The notes below the pieces were generated by a model that was not told the origin of the DNA, searched no databases, and was given only the letters and a program-made list of their open reading frames with translations. The translations under genes and the position numbers were made by a program. From Wuchereria bancrofti (lineage: Eukaryota; Nematoda; Chromadorea; Rhabditida; Onchocercidae), in the NCBI GenBank assembly GCA_005281725.1, contig SSBO01000012.1, positions 14,127,088 through 14,191,087 of the forward strand: 64,000 nucleotides of DNA. Reading direction: 5' to 3'. Position 1 is the first letter of the stretch, and each line of letters opens with the position of its first letter. Below, in pieces: positions 13,997 to 27,539 of the stretch.

Positions 13997-16276
13997 TTTC
14001 GATTGTTAATTTCTTAGCAGAATAAGTTACCTAAAGGAGAATAAACCATTCAGACTACTAACATACTAAAAAAATATTAATCTAGTAATTGTTCAAACTA
14101 CTAACATACCAAAGGTTCACTAAAAATACGCAATACGAAATAAACTTTTTTTTTGATTTCTAATAAATTTGTAATCTTTAATTATCCAACATGTTTTACT
14201 CTACTTGCCACTATAAAGTAAAAAGTATTAGAATGTTACTTCCTTATCTGCTTGATTTATATACGCTGAAATTAATCAAAACGTCCATCATTTAACATTC
14301 AGTGGCAACAAAAACACTGTATTGTATTTGATACTGTTCTTGCAGATGTGTTAAGATTTCTTCTTTCTAAGCAGTCATTAAACAAACATTTGCATGTGGA
14401 GAAATATAAAACGAGAAGAGCATAACAATGGTAACAATAATACAACAAATAATACGATTCCTGGTGAATTACTATCGAATTTTTCTCTTGCGATTTGTAT
14501 TCTATCAGAATGCAAGGATGACTAACTACTGGAAAGCAGTATGGATCGAAAGTGAATTTCGACTTTTTTTTCGGAAGGACCAAACGAAGATAGGTAGCGG
14601 AGAAAAGGTTTGGATAAGTTTAATGTGTGTGTGTTTGGAGAGAGAATGCATTTCCGGTGATATATGAATACATCCTTCCTGTGATCATCTACAGAGTAAG
14701 ACGAAAAAGCATCCCTATATTTTCAAAACTTACTGCATGCACTCCCTCCACGGAATGCGTGCACAGAATGCACGCAGCAAGTGCACACACCCACCAATTA
14801 CCACACAATTACAGCATCAGCTTAGAAAGAGATACACTAACGGACGCCCTTCCACTTTCTACTACAATACATTTAAGAATCTTGTCAACTTCTTTCGGAT
14901 CTCGTTGGCTTATAGATAGAAATTTGTTCGCTTGTAAGTACTCAATTACCTGCGCAGTAAACATTTTATGGAAATTTGAATCACATAATGGAGGGTAATA
15001 CAGTTTTTATTAAACCTCATTGTTAGGTTAAGTTGAGCAAAATTTGGAAAGGATGAATTTGAAACCTAAAAATCGCTAAGTCTGATCTTTCCTTCATCCT
15101 TTATGGAATTGTTGTGACAGCTGTTGCATTTGTCCACTAATCACACTTTCATGTAACTGTTACCCTTAGGTTAAATTTGGATTAAATCTGCTACGTTCAG
15201 TACAGGTCCTAGCAAAACCAGAAATTCACCAAAGGCTTGAAAATGCTTCGGCCCTCAGATTCAAACTTGCAACTGCAGTTGCATTCATGAAGATGGATAT
15301 TTTTCAGTGTCATATAACTTTATGGCAATTTTGAACAAGTCAGATTTAATACTTCATTGTTAACAATGAATTTTTTAGACCGGTATTTTTTCAGACATAT
15401 TCTCTTTGGAGTTATATTTTATACAAAAATAATTTGTTTGAACTAACTGCAGATTAACATTGTTCATATAAGCAAAGAAAAATGAGAGTTAGAATGATGT
15501 AATAATCTGCAACTTCCATCATTTGTTAACAATCTACAATCTATTCGATTTACAATTTTCATAGCTGTGCGCTATTACTGATCGAAATGATCAAAATACC
15601 AAGAGAAAAGTATTCCCACAGTGGAATTCAAACAATTAATCATTCATTCCTTCTTTCATTTCTCGAAATAGTTACAATCCATTTCACTCGTAAATGCAAA
15701 TGATGCATGTAGGGGTCATAATATCATTGGGTCAATGATAGAGCCAAATTTTGATTTGGAATTTAATTTCAAATTTCACGTTTAAATTTTATTCATCGAT
15801 TCGTATCATACTTTTATTTTTATCACGTGACATATTTTCATTTAATTTTTCTTTTTTTTTTTGCAGCAAATGTATTTTTTCAAATGTAAGGGCGAGAAAA
15901 TTTTGTATTTAAAAAGTATCGCTGTATTTTAGTAGGAAAAGAATTGAGCGATTTAAATCATTCTTTCTATCCAAATTTAATTTGTTGAATCCCCAATTTT
16001 CATTTATTTCATATCAACATTTATAATTTCTATTTTTTTAAATAAGATTGCAAGCCCGATATGTCGCATCATTTATCTCACAAATACTCATTGCAAAAGA
16101 ACATACTGCAAGTTTTTCTTTTCATATTTCTAATTCCACTCTCTTTTCCTCTTTGTTACAATTGTTTGTCCTATGCTAATCTAGCTCAGTTGTTAATCAA
16201 TAATTTTTTCATTCCTTATAAATGAAATTGTAAAACATAAATTTATATAGATTGCTAAAGTATCGAATAATAAACT
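13997..16276. other. Intergenic region between importin (-) and methyltransferase (+)
   Basis: This is a divergent intergenic region of 2.3 kb that must hold both promoters. An acceptor-like TGCTAAG stands just upstream of the importin ATG on the minus strand. A GC-richer patch at about 14560-14900 has repeated TGCAC/GCACGC phrases and several overlapping open frames with no splice support. The rest is AT-rich, with runs of T before 15870. I see no gene. Confidence 0.5.
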
Positions 16277-17975
<1,699 letters not shown>

Positions 17976-17976
17976 A

Positions 17977-17982
17977 AATAAA
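17977..17982 (+). terminator. AATAAA poly(A) signal of the methyltransferase
   Basis: AATAAA starts two bases after the TAA at 17973-17975. If it is used, the 3' untranslated region is only about 20 bases long. Confidence 0.6.
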
Positions 17983-18610
17983 AACATAGTGTAATGGACT
18001 AAATCTCATCCAATAATAATTTAATCCATATCTTAATGTCCAAGTTAAGCACTTTTTTGATTTGGGAAAGCTCCTACAGCTTTTGATGATGGAGCTGAAG
18101 GAATAGGGATTCTTTCTTTCTTTTTAACAAATGAGTTTCTTATACTTGTTTAAAATTTCGTTAAATGTAGTCTGAAAATTTTGAGATATTCCGAAATAAT
18201 GGATAAATGAAAAATGAACTGGTCGCTTAATGTGAGATAGAGAACGGTCGAAGTAATAATCTTTACTTCAGAAATTTACTTCAGAAACAACGAACAGTGG
18301 AAAATTAAACAAAATATACAATCACTATTCCCAAAATCACAACTAAATCTTTTTGTCAAAGATTCCGAAACTAGTAACCGAAAGGCGTTCCATTCCAATC
18401 ACATATTGATGGACGAACTTATTTCTCAAATCATCTAAGTTACTACAAAAAAAAACCTATGTTGACCCTGATGCAAAAGGCAAACTTCAGAATTTGTGAA
18501 TATAGATCATTTAAAAATAATTGAATAAAGGAAAAATGTCAGAATCAATAGTTAGCACACGTTTATTTACATTCAAAAAAGAACACCAGATATAGTAACG
18601 AAAATGAATA
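17983..18610. other. Convergent 3' intergenic region
   Basis: About 630 bases separate the plus-strand methyltransferase and the minus-strand poly(A) polymerase. It contains the minus-strand AATAAA at 18567-18562 and no coding signal. Several short overlapping T-rich/A-rich runs are present. Confidence 0.5.
18562..18567 (-). terminator. AATAAA poly(A) signal of the gld-2-like gene
   Basis: On the minus strand AATAAA lies about 45 bases after the TAA at 18613-18611. Position and strand fit the end of the poly(A) polymerase transcript. Confidence 0.55.
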
Positions 18611-21600
18611 TTAGTGAACACCGATGCATTCCAAATTTGGTGGCCCAGCCCAGGTTTGCAAAAAAGCATTTCTCGCAGATGTAAATGCTTCCCTGATAAG
18701 TTGTAGATTTTCAATACTTGTCACACAGCGCGCCGTGTTTCTCTGATCATATGGTTCTTCGATAAATATCTTAAAGCGCATAGTATTGTCTGCTAACAGA
18801 TCCCTGAAAGAACGGCATTTCTCAAAATTTCAGAACAGCTTACTTCAGTAGCAGTTCAGAATAAGTAAATGCTGCAATCAGTATTTCGGCAGTGCATTGA
18901 GTACTTGGCACTGCAAGCAAGAAGATGCATATATGATTAAGTCAAGCTGAACTACTGTCGTATAGGAGTTTATATAATCCCAATTAAATTACCTGCTATA
19001 AACGCATCCATTACGAATCGATATTGCTTTATTTTTGAAATCAAAATGAGCGAAATAATCAAAAAATGCTATTAACAATTCACCAATAGTTTCGGTGTTG
19101 AATTCACGAGCTAAAATGATTTTAAAGAATGTAAAATTATTTAAAGACGTACAACCAAACCGCTAATTGAACGAATTGACATTGATAATTCAAAATAAAC
19201 TAAAACATACGTGGCAATGGTTGTGGCAGATCTCGAAATAGTTCTAAACTGTCTAGGCTGCAAGTTGCATTGAACAAAGAAGGATAAAGGAACTGAAGAT
19301 TCGGCAAAACCGGTGGTAACGCTCCGCATTGCAAAAAATGTAGGACCATCAAAATAAGTGAGTAACTTCAAAAAAATATTTTTAAAAGCTAACTAAAAAC
19401 AGATTTATGACTCAGGAAATGGGACTTAAATGAAACTTAGGGAGAAACTGAACCAAAAAGGAGCACAGTAGATGCTTTTAAACACCAAATGGATACTATT
19501 CGATGAAGTTATATGATAAATTTTAGGTACATAGCTAAGAATAACCTATTCAATGTTCCCATCATCGCATTATTAATACCAGCATTGATAGCCCAGTGCT
19601 TTACGAGCAGACATAATGCTGGGAAACGATCGTCAACCCTAAATGTTTACAATCTAAGTTACATACAAATTATTTCACTACTTAAAAGGAAATGAAATTT
19701 ACTATTTAATTTTTCAGGAGAGTTCATAAGTGGCTATGGAAAATTAACTTACATTTGACATTACGAATGGTAGAGAAATTTGTGGAAATACCTCGAATAA
19801 TAGTGAAGAAGATGCGAATTATATATTCCAGCTACGTTATTACAGTTAATATCTATTTCCAATTCTTCGTATGGTGCAGCCATCTCCAGTTTTATTATTG
19901 GGACCTGAAATGGCTCACCAAAATACATTCGAGTACTGGGATATACGAAAATCATTTCTTAAAATATTACTACAATCTGATTACACCTTTTAGAATGTTA
20001 GTTTGCAAAACTTACTTTAGCTGGTATATACTGACACGTCTTGAACATTTGACGCCAATCCGTAACAAACTTCTTATGCAATTTCCTCAGAACGTGTATG
20101 CTATAACTGAAAATCCCACAGTTCATAACTTATAACTTAGAATATACGTACCAACTCAGATTTGACGCCTGGATGCTAGAGTTATTCATTTGAAAATTTA
20201 ATTTCAGTATTTAAACATAGGTGCCCAAAATGCAAGATAACTGACCTTCTATTAGCTTCAAAACTATGATTTTTGTATGGCTGGCAAATACATAAATCCA
20301 TATCTGAGTTATATGAACCGCAACCATTTACCGTCGAACCAACGGCAATCAAGTTAGAATCCTTGTAAACCTAAATCCTAATTACCAGTAAAAGTTTCCA
20401 AGATCTGTAACTCAAAAATTCTAGTCGTCTATAAAAATAACCTGACGAACAAGTGCTAAAAGTTTTTGCCGAACTGTCATTTTCCATGAAAACGTCCTGT
20501 CATCCTGAAATTCGTCTTAAACCAATAAAGAGTCTGGACGAGAATTACAATTTGAAATTTAAGAAAGGAAAAAACTAAGAAAAAAAAAGTAATTGAAAGT
20601 AGAAATCCAAGAGTACCTGTCCATTGATCTCAAAATGCCTCCAGATATGTTCATCAAATGACTTGAATTCTTTTGCAAACGCCGCTCTTTTTTCCTTAAT
20701 AACACTACGTATGGCTAATGTTTCTTCCACGTAGCTGACGCCTAAACTGAGACATAAGAAATTAACTGCTCGAAGAAACGACATTGTCGGAACACGGCAT
20801 CTGAATCAAAATTATCCAATTTCCATAATTAAAAAAAAAACTTTAAGACAATAAAAAATATATTTTTAAATATACGAAAAACTGAAAACCTAAAAGTGAG
20901 CACAAAGTTCCATATTTCGATCCTGAACTGCTGAAAGGTGGCGAAGGCACGCTTGCAGTGTGTATGTTTACGGGAGGCAGAATCTATAATAAAAGATAAG
21001 CACAACTGTTAATTTCAGGAAGATTTCTTATGTGTAAATAAGAATCCAGGACATCTAGAAAAAACTTTCGTTTTATTTGAAAGTTGTCAACCAGAAGTCC
21101 CAAAAATCGCGAAGCAAAATCGAGAATGATAAATGCACATGATATCTAATGCTGAGTAAGAAAAACGGTTATAACGGAAAATGAAAAACAAGTTATGCTT
21201 ATGTTAAAAAGTTTTGGTCATAAAAACCCCTTCATACCTCTTCTTCCTCTAGAATTACATCCGCATCATCAGCAATTTCACGATAAGCTAAATTCCCACG
21301 TACATTATTATTAACAGAACGATTTTCAAGTGTAATCATTGGTTTAACTTTTGCTTGTTCCACAGCTGCAAAAAAAACAAAAAAAAAACGAGGAAAAATG
21401 ACACGATTTTCTCAGTTGGCTTACCTAAATTCTGAGTTATTTGCTATGTTTAACTGACGCTCCACAATCATGCTCTCTGCATTTTCTACAGACTGTTCTT
21501 AAAACAGTGGATCGATTAATAACAAGTGCAATTTCTTTCCAGTATTTGAGAAGCTACATATCTATAGATTTACAAGTCAAAAGGAAGGTTCACTAATTTT

Positions 21601-24600
21601 GAAATAACCATAAAATTGTTTAAACAATCTAAAATTTCATCAAACTTACAGTATTTTGAACTTCCTTTTGGATTGAATGTCTATCTACACCATGGAAATA
21701 GCTTTTTCATTAAAGTAAACAAATTTCTCAATTAATATTGTATTAATATCACATAATTTAATTTAGAAAACCATACCAGCACAATCACCGTGACTGGAGT
21801 CTTCATCATTATTAGCTATTGCAGTTTTAGCAGTCTTCGTCTGAAATAGCTTGTTTATTTCCAACAGCAATGCTAAAATTGTGCACGATGGTAAAAAAAT
21901 CCATCTGGAAAGTTTTTAAAAATGATCGAGAGTATGGTGATCTAAAGTACTCAGAATCTTGTAGAGCGAAAATACAAAACAATGCTGAAAAAATATTTAC
22001 ATTATTAAAATTTCATTTATGCACTTACATCTTTCATAGAACCAATACCTTCTTTTAACATCCTTTTTGTCTTGTAAAAACTCGCTTCGGAACTAGGTAT
22101 CAAACCAGTACTTGTTGATGGCATATTTAGAAGGTTTGAAAAAGTAGCTTTTTTTTCTCGTTCCATTCCTTCAGTCTTCTATTAAAAATAAGAATAATTC
22201 TATCAATAAGAGGTTTCAAATAAGAAATCAAAAAACGGATACGTTTTTTCTTTCATGGCATATCGTAGTATGATAATACAACTGAAATTCTCGGAAGAGC
22301 ATAAGCGCTTCATGTGAAAAAGGCAATCCATGTATTCCCCACCTGTACGATTAAAAAAAACTTACTTTTGTATAAGAATCCCTGTTTTTCTTCGTTTCTA
22401 TCAAATGTGTCTTTAATTCATCGCCACTTCGCTTTCTGTAAAACAACAATCTGTTGATGGCAAATTCTTTTTTTACTGAAATCTGGATGTGAGAATAATC
22501 TTGATAGCAGCCCATTATAAAACGACACTCAACAATAGTTTTGAAATAAGTTCAAGGATATTGTCAACAAAAAGTGAGGAAATTCGTAACTGATCATATA
22601 ATTTTTTTTTCAGAACGGTATTGATTCTTAATTAATAAAAAGTTCATCACAAATCAGCAGAGCACAAATATATATTGAGAAAAAAAAACATGGTGGACAG
22701 AAAATTGACCTTTTTACAAGTTCGTTCAATTTCATTTCACGCTTTTGTGCTGTGACTCGATTCGCATTAAGTACTTCATCTGTCATTTTCACAAATTCCT
22801 CAGTGCTGAATCCATTCTTCGTAAGTTGAACCCAATGTGGCATTTCTAGGCGACAAAATAAAAAATGAAACGAATTCTTTTTCTTACAAAAAAGTTTTAA
22901 AAAACTGAATCGAACTTGGTCCCATCTTGGAAACAATTTAAACGAAAGCATCAGTATAATTATTCTCGCATCCCTAAGGCATACGGGATCAAAAGTCTAG
23001 TAGAATATTTTCTATTGATATAATTTTAACTCCCAAGAGAGATTATTAGATTCGAACGTGCAAATTTAGGTTCTTTTTCTGTATCCAAAATATCCCGAGC
23101 GTATTAGTCTATAAGTCCTATCCAAATTATTTCTAAAAACCCAAACTGATTTTCTAAATTTCATATTTTTTCCATTAAAATTATGGATTCACTTGAATCT
23201 TAAATTTATCCATTTTAGTCAGTAGTGGTTTATTCGTAATGATTTATTTTGAGATATTATCTTTCAAGATTAAAATGACATTTCAAAGAAGTGATTTACT
23301 TATTGTCATCGTTTTTCTGAAGCATTCTACAGTATTTTTCACAAATTTCCATTCCTTCGCGCGTCGCCAACGTTTTATCTTTCCAGAGAATTCAGATTTA
23401 CCAGATTTCCCTGAAAATCTTGTAAAGATAAAAGAACTGGAAAAGAAAGACTCAAAGTAATATTAGTTTGTTTTAATAAAGTAGCATTCTGAAACACTAC
23501 ATATAATTCTTTAAACCGTTACAAAAAAAAGTGCAAGGAGATGATTGAATGGTATATGTGAGAACAAAAATCTATGCATGCGGTTTTTTATTCACAGTCA
23601 CATCAATCCCAACAAAAGAGACAAAGAGGAAGTCATTAGTTTTATCAGGCGAAGCTAAAAACTCTGCTTAAATATCAGAGGACGTTTTGCTGCATTTCAT
23701 CAACTAATAACCAAGACTGCTTGATGAGTGAATCAATTCACTAAATGACCATATATATTGAAAAAAAAATTTAAAAAAAAAAGTAAAATATTTTTAAATT
23801 TACCAATCGTATGATATAAAATTGGTGTTATGAAACCCGCATGATACAGTCGTCTTACGATACTTCGGCTCGCTGCCCAGAAAGCTTTCTTTTGAGTGAA
23901 ACCAAAACCAGATCCAAAAAAATGCGAAGCAGGCAGGTGATTGATTGTCATAGAAACGTGGTGACAATTTTCATGTGCGGTATTTACCTCAATTTGCTGC
24001 TCTGTCGTTAGTCTGATTACTTAAAAATATAGAAATCAATGAGTTTCGCAGATGCCGACTTTAATAAATCACTTTATATTATTATAACACACCACTAATT
24101 GCGGTAATCGTATACGTAGGTTTATTGCCTTAATAATGCCAAATAACCTCGAAAAGCTGGTTTTTGCATTAGAATTCCAATTTCATTAACGATTACAATT
24201 GTATTAAGTGAAAAACATAGGAAATATCATCTAAGCATTAGAAACCTTCCAGCATTAGAAAAAAACATCTAATAAGCAGAAAACAATCAACTCACTACAG
24301 GTGTTTTTGACACACTCCAGATTTGTGTGCATAAGCCAATTCATCAAAAATTCCATATAACACGGATTTTCAAAAAATTCACCTTCAGTACCATCAATTG
24401 TTATTTGTTCATTCACAGCTCTGCAAGACTACGATTCCCTTGTTGGTAAGCAATTGTTACAGCATATTAGAACATGACAATGATAACATATTTCCTACTA
24501 AATTTCATTAACCATACATTGCAGAAATAACTAAAGAAAACCAAAAAAAAAAAATACTGTCTCAGCATTAGCAATGCAGATAACAAGATTAACAGGACGG

Positions 24601-25743
24601 CATGACAGAATTTATTTAAAACTGACCTTGTAGTAACTGTGGAAGATATCGAGGCTTTCTTTTGCAAACGCTTCTCATTAATCGACGATGTTTCTTTCAA
24701 TAATGGCACAGGTCCATTTGGATCAATCGCAGAAGGTTGTGTCTCAGTTTCACCCAGCAAATAAGGCTTGAGCTGCTGACTAAAAAGAACTATCCATCAC
24801 GCTGTTAATGACATTTCATTAGAACCTGGATGACACAAAAATGATCAACAAGATAATCTTAAAGGTAGGAATGTGACCGACAAAATAACATGACTGAATT
24901 AATTTTTAGAAAAAAAAATTACTGTCGAGCTAGAAAAAGAAAGAAAAATAGGACCAAATTTTTATGTAAATAATAAACAAACAACTTACAAAACTGACTC
25001 AGCAACAGCAAAAAGACATTTGAATTTTTGCTTAGAAAGCTTTTTCAAGTATTTCTCATAAGTTGAAGTTTTAATAACGGTACAGAGTTGAATCACACTA
25101 GCGACATCATAATAATATACATTACTGCTATCCAAATGCTTCCTCAAATTCGTTCTAGCCTTGCTATGAAGTACAACGTTACCAATCGTGCAGAACTGCT
25201 GATGACGCTACAATCGTCACATATTAGTTTGAAACCTAAAGAACCAAGTGCAACATGTTCATCAGCACTTAATACTGTTTAAGTTAAAATTGATGCAGCT
25301 TCCAAAGCAACTTACGAATGAATATGAATGCACTCTGACTTTTCGTTGCGCACAGGCACGCATCAATTGCCAAAATCTACTACCTCTGCAAAATGAAACT
25401 ATCAAAAAACCAGTTCAAAAACTAACATTAAAAATTTCGTTCAAGAAATCTATGCATTTCTCAGTGTGTAATGGCTTTTCTTTTTATCTTAGCAAGAACA
25501 AAATATTTTATTATGCAGTTCTGTCCAGAGAGCATTCGCAAGTAACAAATAGAAAAATGACATAAAAGATTCAAAAAATGGTGAATAGCGATATCATAAT
25601 CGTTACCTAGTATTTTCATTTTCAAAGCTTTCATCGGATGATTCTAGCTGGATTATATCTACCGCACCGTTATTTTTGCCACACTGGCTACTATGAAGAT
25701 CCCGTCCATCACCAAGATTATCAGGTCCGTTTTTTGTAGTCAT
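18611..25743 (-). CDS. gld-2: GLD-2-type cytoplasmic poly(A) RNA polymerase
   Basis: The enzyme adds adenosines to mRNA tails in the cytoplasm and activates stored germline mRNAs, usually with an RNA-binding partner such as GLD-3. There are 21 exons on the minus strand, starting 25743-25607, 25385-25316, 25198-24990, 24779-24627, 24420-24299, 24019-23804, 22845-22710, 22435-22366, 22178-22029, 21840-21777, 21365-21238, 20983-20890. They continue 20741-20617, 20504-20442, 20370-20246, 20100-20016, 19904-19792, 19638-19546, 19365-19211, 19110-18993, 18803-18611. Phases agree throughout and give 872 residues. The catalytic core begins near 540. It has the GS motif with D602 and D604 (GSTVNGCGSYNSDMDLC) and third Asp D667 (IDINCNN). 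The NAMMGTLNSYSLILM block, PAP-associated block (TIGELLIAFFDYF) and nucleotide-recognition motif (EEPYDQRNTAR) follow. All catalytic residues are present. The 540-residue N-terminal part is unlike anything I recognise. Exon 3 could start at 25198 or 25195. Confidence 0.92.
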
Positions 25744-27539
25744 AATACTAACATCCTCTGTTGCACGTTCTTAATTCCTAGAAAAATGCAGATAAATTCA
25801 GATATGTCACATATTAAAATTACTCATGTGCAAAATTAGACCATAGTTAAATTACTGATAAAAAAAGTGCCGCACCTAACTACCCAATTAGAGAACACCA
25901 ATGCCAATGTAATGGGTAATCGATGGTATGAGACTTCTAAGATGTCCTGAGCGGATTTTTTTATACTAAAATTGTCTTGACCACTGATTCTGTCTTTTCA
26001 TTTAATACCCTTCTACCAATGTTATTAAGCTGAGGCAAATGACACTCCAATGATGTATACAAAACAAACCGAAATTCGGATAAAACACAAGAAATCTGGG
26101 GAAATATTAGCCAAAGAAGACACAAAAGTGTAACAATTAGTCATCGATAACGGCTATCGATAACGACTTCATGACTCCAGCATCCTTTATCAGTACTTTT
26201 TACAACTAAGAAACACTTTTCTCCATTGCTTATACATTAAGTCGGTATATTATGTGAAAGAATCCCCAACAGAAATCGAATTCCAAGAAATTATGACTAC
26301 ATGAAACCTAGAGGTTATTACCTTATAATGATCTATTATCAAGTGCCTTTTCATGACCTCGGGGATTTATATTTATTAGTGAGAGAGCAATATCTACTTG
26401 GTTGAAATCTGTTATGAATGATGCAATTAGAACAATATATCAACTTCAGTATCAAAATGGCCAAGTATTTCAGGCATAGAATAGCAAATGCAAGCTTATA
26501 ATCCATGCTCAGACAAAGAATTAATATATCTGTATGAAGTTGAGAAAGTAATAAGCATGAAAACATGTACAAACAATAACAAAACCACTGGGACCTCCCA
26601 GAACACGCACACCACACCCCTACCTTAGCTAACATAACAAAAGAGAACGACCGTTACCTACAATTCCAAGGTTTCGATTTAAAATGCGGCCGTAAAGTTT
26701 TAACGGGCGTTCACTAACGACGTTCGCTGTTTAATGTGTATTTTTTGGGGTTTTATGGTTGCGGTCGTCGTCTATTTAGAGGTCAAAGATCTAAGGCGGA
26801 AAGATTTAAATTTTTATTTCAAATTTAAATAATTCAGGAAAGCGGCTGCCGTGCATTATATGCATATAAAATTGCTTCAGTTCTGCGCGAATCATTCTCG
26901 TCGTCTCTTATTATCATGTAAGTCTACCTATCTTCATAATATCTGAAACGTCTGATAATACTACCGTATGTCAAGAAATTGACCGGTTGTGCTTTGGAAA
27001 TAACACATTAGTGGTTGGTGGTATTCGACAACTGATTTATATCTCATTATTTGAGAAATTTTTCAACAAGAAATTTTTTCAATGATAGTGTTAACAAGAA
27101 TGGAAGCCAGCATTATTCATAACACTTTTTTTTTCTCCATTGCACGGATGATATATAAGTGAATGTACAGAATTCTTCCGGAAAAGTCCTAAATGTCCAA
27201 GATCCAAATAATTTCGATGTGGCGTAAATGCAATTTAGCTTAATTGCTTGATGACAAATTATAAGTTTTCATTTATTAATTATCACTTCAGATTTGATGA
27301 ATGTTGTAGTCAGAGTTCATTTCTTTGGAAGGCTCTATAAAAGACTTACTACACATTCCATTAGCGAACCAATGCATCTAACTGAAATGATTTTTGCTAT
27401 AAGGTTTTATGAGGAAGGTAATAATATGTGTACAATATTGTGGTTCTACAAATTAGCCAGTAGTTATTAGCCGTTGTTAGCCAAGCAAAATTATACACAA
27501 TCTTTTACAGCATCAATTAAAATAATATCAAGAAAAGAG
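25744..27539. promoter_or_regulatory. Divergent promoter region between gld-2 (-) and pam-1 (+)
   Basis: The region holds the 5' sides of two divergent genes. At 26142-26166 the phrase ATCGATAACGG/CTATCGATAACG is repeated, and 26155-26162 is an exact TATCGATA (DREF/boundary-type element). A GC-rich patch at about 26590-26790, including GCGGCCG, is the best candidate for the core promoter area. An acceptor-like TCTTTTACAG ends at 27510, 29 bases before the pam-1 ATG, and is a likely trans-splice site. Open frames here are not splice-consistent and are not called. Confidence 0.45.
27501..27510 (+). promoter_or_regulatory. Likely spliced-leader acceptor of pam-1
   Basis: TCTTTTACAG ends 29 bases before the ATG with no matching upstream coding exon, which is typical of a nematode trans-splice site. 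A cis-spliced untranslated exon is the alternative. Confidence 0.45.

Noticed and set aside
14299..14998. Open frames upstream of the methyltransferase
   Set aside because: Overlapping frames on both strands with low-complexity peptides; no phase-consistent splice to 16277.
20575..20784. Independent small gene starting MSFLRAV inside the gld-2 region
   Set aside because: Only the part after the acceptor TCAGTTTAG (exon start 20741) keeps phase with its neighbours; the upstream ATG lies in the intron.
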